This document shows positions 59,541 to 64,000 of a DNA stretch of 64,000 nucleotides, one piece after another. A model generated the notes under the pieces. That model was not told the DNA's origin, made no database searches, and was given only the letters and a program-made list of their open reading frames with translations. The position numbers and the translations under genes were made by a program. The DNA comes from Apostichopus japonicus (taxonomy: Eukaryota; Echinodermata; Holothuroidea; Aspidochirotida; Stichopodidae), in the NCBI RefSeq assembly GCF_037975245.1, contig NC_092565.1:6056999-6120998 (forward strand). The letters are read 5' to 3'. Position 1 is the stretch's first letter. Each line of letters opens with the position of its first letter.

Positions 59541-59987
59541 GTTCAGTGCTAGATATACGAAGAAGAAATTTACATACCAATACATGTTATCGGTCATCGA
59601 TTGGCACAAAAACCCAGATTCTGATGACAACTGCCTCAAGAAACCCAATAAATGGCCTAATTAGCACCGAGCCACCAATGTGGACCATTACCGAAACATC
59701 GATGTGTGTTAGTCTTCCATCCCCTTCCTCTAATGCTATTTAAGTCCACATGTGGCCATATCCTGCAAACCTACCGGTAGCCCACAGGGGTTTGAGTTGG
59801 GAGAAAGGCCTTGACACCTTGAAACGACCGAAACGACAAATGATGCCAACTTCCCTCAAGTTAAAAGTCTGGCTGAGTTGGCAAGGCCAGTCAGCATGAA
59901 AGAGAAAAAAACTGTTTTTGCATTTCTGTCACCAAAGTTGCACATCTTTTTGGTTGCTATTTTGCCTCACAGGTGCCATCTCCTGCG

Positions 59988-60062
59988 ATCTGGGGGGTGC
60001 TGAAATCTCAAATTTTCTCTGTACGCTCCGCGCCAACCAAGGTGGCGCTCCGCTTAGATAGT
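59988..60062 (+). repeat. Shared transposon core, copy 2
   Basis: Same core as 58882-58957, here about 80 bp from the right terminus of the composite element. It reads TACGCTCCGCGCCAACC and GGTGGCGCTCCGCTTAGATA. Confidence 0.8.
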
Positions 60063-60148
60063 AACCTCCGGCCCCCCCCACAAGGAGGAACAGCCCCCCA
60101 TGGCCCCCCCCCCACTCAAAAAATCCTAGCTACGCCACTGGGAATCTC

Positions 60149-63050
60149 ATTTCGTGAAATGTGAATAAACCAGCCGCGGTGTTATAGTTTGTTCCATGGA
60201 ATAAAGAAAAAGTCTCTTATTTTCATATGGATTAATTTATTTACGAAAATGGAAGATCTTGGGCGTAAAATGTATCTAATTACGTAGTGCGTAAAAGTAA
60301 GAGGGCCTGACGATACGATCCTAGCAGGATCTTTTTCAGAGACTGAATTACGGAGTGTCACCATTTCCATACCGGATTAAATTCTTTAGAAAAATTCGCA
60401 CGGATTTGGTGATATCAAGGTTAGATAAATATCATTGTTTGAATTTATGAAGGACCGGGGTCATTTCTCCTACTTGCGTTGGCTTTTGTAGGGAAGAAAA
60501 AGTTTCAAACAGCTTTTACACACACAGTTCTCATGGGCCGCACTGCGGTTTTGTGTTAGCGATATTATGAGTCCGCCCTCTACACTTTCATTCTGCTCTG
60601 TGGTTCCAATAAATGGTGCATTGGTACGGTGAACGCTGGTGTATGTTACAGCTGGAAATAGCATAGGCGTAATTTTGATTTCCAAGAAAGAAATGACAGG
60701 AACTGCTGTTAGTGTTAGCTTGTAAAGAATATGACGATATATCACAGGTAATCCTTATGTCGCCGATTACAGAAAAAGAAGATGGGGAACACAGCTTCGA
60801 ATGGTACTCAACACCCTTCCCACAGAACGGGTAAATACAATGGATCAAAAATGTCTCAGGACTTGCATTTGTACTTGTATACTACTACTAGTAGTAGTAC
60901 TAGTACTACTACTACTAGTTGTACCCAAGTTGTAGGCCTAGGCCTAAGTTAGTCATAGCCTAGTGAGATTCAAATATTAACATACGTTAGGATATGCCTA
61001 GGGCTTTAAATATTATCCTTGACCTTATTTCCTATTCCATACTAAGTAAGGCTAGCTTAGAACTTGTAGAAGTAGAACTTGACGTTAGTCCAAAACTTAG
61101 ACTGGGACCACAATGCTTATTACAGTGAGACATATTCTGGCATCACTTTGGGCCTAACTTAGGCCCAGGCTAGCCTACATTTAGACTGTTAATGTTATGG
61201 CTAATGTTAATGTTATAGTACACTGAAATAATTAACTAACAATTAACATTAGGGCTAGGCTTCGTTTAATACAGGGCCACTTTGGAGACCTAGGCTTACT
61301 TAGTACAGTATATAGGCCTAGTAGTAGGATGGTGACTTCGAAGTTCGCCCACTTAAGACTTAAAACACCCCAAAACTAAATCTTCTGGTATAAATCATTT
61401 GAAAATATACTTCATATGGTGGGAGAATTTTGTTATAGTACGATACACGGCCAAACTTTCTTTCCTGCAAACTGTTTTCACGTTGTTTTCCAAGAAGATT
61501 CTTCGTGATTGTGGAACTGGTATTTCTTGCTAGAGTATTGCGAATTTCGGCCACGCAACCTACAGTGTGGCGCTGGTAAAAATTGGTGGCGCTGTTGCTC
61601 TTTCAGTAATTATAACAGACTTCATAGATCTTCGTCATTTTATTGACAAATATGTAAGTAATTTCTTGCACACGGGTCATTTTGGAGAGAAAATAACTGT
61701 AGCTTCGTACTTTTTGGTGAAATTTGGCTCTTCCTGTAGGTTTGCATGGTGAAAATCGTGTATTTCTTAGGGTGCCCGAACTTCGCAGTATGGCGAACTT
61801 CGCAATACTGACTATACTAACATAACCTAAGCCCACTAGAAGTGACAATATCAGTAGGCTAGCATCTGTGCGAATAGTGATGGGAAACTAGGGGACCAAC
61901 TGAAAAAAATATTTCCTGGTCCAAGCCGTTACTAACTGGGCTCAAAATTCGTACAAAGCACTAGATAACATTTTTCTCCATTTCCAATTACAATTTTATT
62001 CGAAGTACTTAATGAAAGTGAGGGGAATTGGTTATTTCATGGTTTGGTGATATTCCCTTCTCTCTGAATGGAAGTGTAAAATTTGGGTGAAGATTTGTTA
62101 CCCATTCACGCACAAGAAAGTTCTGATCAACTGCGGTCGCTTACCATGATATGTGTACACTAACTAGGCTAGTGTGACTGCCCAATCAAGACAACCCATT
62201 AAAGGCATTGAAGAATCGCCCCAAACCGTGTGCGGCCATCTGAAAAAGTTGACCTTCCGTTGCTTGCAAGTGACGTTTTGTTAGTGTGGCTACAAAATGC
62301 AGACAGTAATGAAACGCGATACCTTGTAATCTTTAGCTGGACCTGACATGTCCATTGCTGTATTGTTTGTACACTGTGCTGTGGGTATTAACCGCAGCTG
62401 TATGTACTGACTGTACACTACTGTCTAATTACCGATGGTAGCAAGCTGTGTGTGTGTGCATTTTCTTGGATCGATGGTGGTGTCTAACACTTCTGTTACA
62501 CCTAATTCGAAACTAGGTCAGATTACCAGCATTAGAGGTTTCTTTGCATTAGAGGTTTCTTTGTGCGTGAGTCTTCACACCCTTTAAGTTCCCAGTACTC
62601 TATACCTCAAATTCAAACTAATATTCGGAAGTGGATGCTCAGAAGCGGTGTGGAAAAATCGAAAATATAAACAAACCTAAGAAGAAGAAAAGTATCTAGG
62701 CCTTGGGGCCTAGCTTTGCAACATTAGTTAAGTCATGAACTGGATGCAAGGTGACCAGGTAAACTTATTCCAAGACTTTCAATTGAGAAAGATCCAATAT
62801 TGCACTTCTCAAATTTTTTTGTAAAGTTGATTGGGGGTGGGGGCATTCTCGAGTCTAACACCGAAATCAGACTTATATTTGGCAGTGGAAGGCTGATACA
62901 AAGACGTATCTGTGCATCAGTGTCTCTGGTTGCAATGATAATAATAAGACCTAGTTGCAGAGGTGGTTTCTTCAATGTGCAACTTGGAAAAGAGTATCTG
63001 TCAAAAATTGAAGTACTTCTCTGGGTCTATGTCACTGTTATATGTGTTTG
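60149..63050. other. Gene-free stretch with AGGCCTA-rich composition
   Basis: No exon recognised on either strand. Between 60928 and 61325 the words AGGCCTA, TAGGCCT and CTAGGC recur many times. A short CTACTA/GTAGTA palindrome lies at 60881-60917. Open frames remain below about 95 codons. Confidence 0.5.
61331..61812. mobile_element. Possible MITE with CGAAGTTCGCC ends
   Basis: The left end has CTTCGAAGTTCGCC (61336-61349). The right end, on the opposite strand, has TATTGCGAAGTTCGCC followed by a second CTGCGAAGTTCGGGC. The inverted match is only about 12 bp and no target duplication is visible. The assignment is weak. Confidence 0.3.
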
Positions 63051-63360
63051 TGTGGTTAACACAAACTCGAAGCCTTAGGGTATAGGTGTTCAATGTGGTG
63101 AACACAAACTTGTAGTCTAATGGCATGGGTGTTCATTTGGTGAACACAAACCTGTGGTAAGAGTGCAAGTGTTCAATGTGGGGAACACAAACTTGTAGTC
63201 TAAGGGTATGGGTGTACTGTTCATGTGGTGAACACAAACTTGTAGTGTAAGTGTTCATGTGGTGAACACAAACTTGTAGTGTAAGATTGTAAGTGTTCAT
63301 TGTGGTGTACACAAACTTGAATTCTAAAGGTATAGGTGTTCATGTGGTGAACACAAACTA
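63051..63360. repeat. GTGTTCATGTGGTGAACACAAACTTG minisatellite
   Basis: Seven or eight units, each with a GTGTTCA..TGTGG core, the inverted GTGAACACAAACTTG, and a variable TAGTCTAAGGGTAT spacer. Unit length varies from about 33 to 56 bp by loss of the spacer. GTGTTCA and TGAACAC within each unit form a small hairpin. Confidence 0.88.
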
Positions 63361-64000
63361 CATAGTTATTTGGTGTCTGAATTTTATCATATTTATCTTG
63401 TTTGCATGATCACTTTGTAGGTTTTATATTAAAAATGCTATATTTATAAAAAAAAAATTCTTCTATATGAATGATTTGCTACATGTTTGCATAGTGCATT
63501 AACTAGTACAGTATAAAACCCTTATTTGTTACCTGAAATAACACTTTGTTTTAAGAATAATTTCTGCTATTCTTGCATCTCATGGACTCATTCCACTCCA
63601 TTGTTCATGTCCCATCATTAACCTTTCATCCTCATCTCCAGCACATACTATGCTCTGCAAAGTTTGACACTAAAATTATTCCCTGCTAACCTTTTCCCAT
63701 TCCTTCTATTCAAGTTCACATGTTCTGCTTTAGTATATTGTTTACTTAGCACATGGGTAGTCAGCTCTTTGTTATAAATTGAATTGAAAGTTGATTTAGT
63801 TTACATGTGTGGTTACTGTACTTCAGAACCGTCCTGACTGGAGATATACACATTAAGTTGGGACTGTTTACTTGCTTGTGAACTGAAAGTACAGGGATTT
63901 CCTTTTAATATGTATCGAAAACCTTTGGGAAGCCTCTACAGGTGTATTTCGTTTGCAAGAGTAGTTGTGCGGACAGGCTGGTTGTCATCGTCATACCTTG
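63361..64000. other. Gene-free end of the window
   Basis: No supported feature. Confidence 0.4.

Larger units (their letters stand above)
57877..60140. mobile_element. 2264-bp composite hAT-like element
   Basis: The two ends are exact inverted copies of CAGTGGCGTAGCTA. The flanks carry an exact 8-bp duplication GGAATCTC (57869-57876 and 60141-60148), so the whole span moved or assembled as a unit at this site. Both ends lead into G/C homopolymer-rich sequence. Inside are a possible nested element (58325-58679), a foldback MITE (59318-59540) and two copies of the core also found at 35095-35168. No transposase is encoded, although about 2.2 kb would leave little room for one. It is either a non-autonomous hAT or an autonomous element replaced by insertions. 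Confidence 0.82.

Overview
The window looks like nuclear DNA of a marine invertebrate animal. It is AT-rich, one gene is split by GT-AG introns, and TA, CA, AGT and homopolymer microsatellites, minisatellites, tRNA-headed SINE-like units and short DNA transposons are abundant. The predicted DDX41 protein is close to the vertebrate protein, and the recurring AGGCCTA-type words resemble what I associate with echinoderm DNA. A deuterostome such as a sea cucumber or sea urchin is my best guess. This is inference, not proof.

Only one gene can be read with confidence: DDX41, an ATP-dependent DEAD-box helicase, on the minus strand from 55654 down to 42503. I resolved 14 coding exons; they join in frame into 605 codons plus a stop, with every helicase motif and the C-terminal CCHC zinc knuckle present. 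Two pieces of this gene are tandemly multiplied. The 3' part of exon 2 with its splice donor occurs three times in intron 2 (about 133-134 bp units). The last exon with its 3' flank is repeated in 163-bp units just downstream of the stop codon. A possible short unassigned minus-strand exon lies at 57003-57221.

From 1 to about 35000 I see no convincing gene. This part holds TA arrays, a 59-bp minisatellite (3889-4222), a diverged duplication (4350-4640 and 5985-6305), an 850-bp AGT-type array (9035-9890), a 31-bp minisatellite with 15 units (19916-20384), a 156-bp triplication (24390-24855), a probable LINE 3' tail (about 25615-25860) and a 711-bp Mutator-like element with 9-bp target duplications (31380-32090).

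From 35000 to 40300 transposable elements dominate. There is a 294-bp hAT-like MITE, a tRNA-derived SINE, an outer hAT-like remnant (38029-39502) that contains a 615-bp foldback element and a 344-bp MITE, and a second copy of that MITE at 39935-40292. DDX41 carries a 351-bp hAT MITE in intron 2, a SINE with poly(A) in intron 8 and another SINE with an 8-bp repeat tail in intron 9. Upstream of DDX41, a 2264-bp composite hAT-like element (57877-60140) with a perfect 8-bp target duplication contains further elements. The last 4 kb hold no recognised gene and end with a 50-bp-class minisatellite (63051-63360).

Element boundaries marked by target-site duplications and all exon junctions were read directly from the sequence. 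Family assignments rest on terminal motifs and duplication length only.
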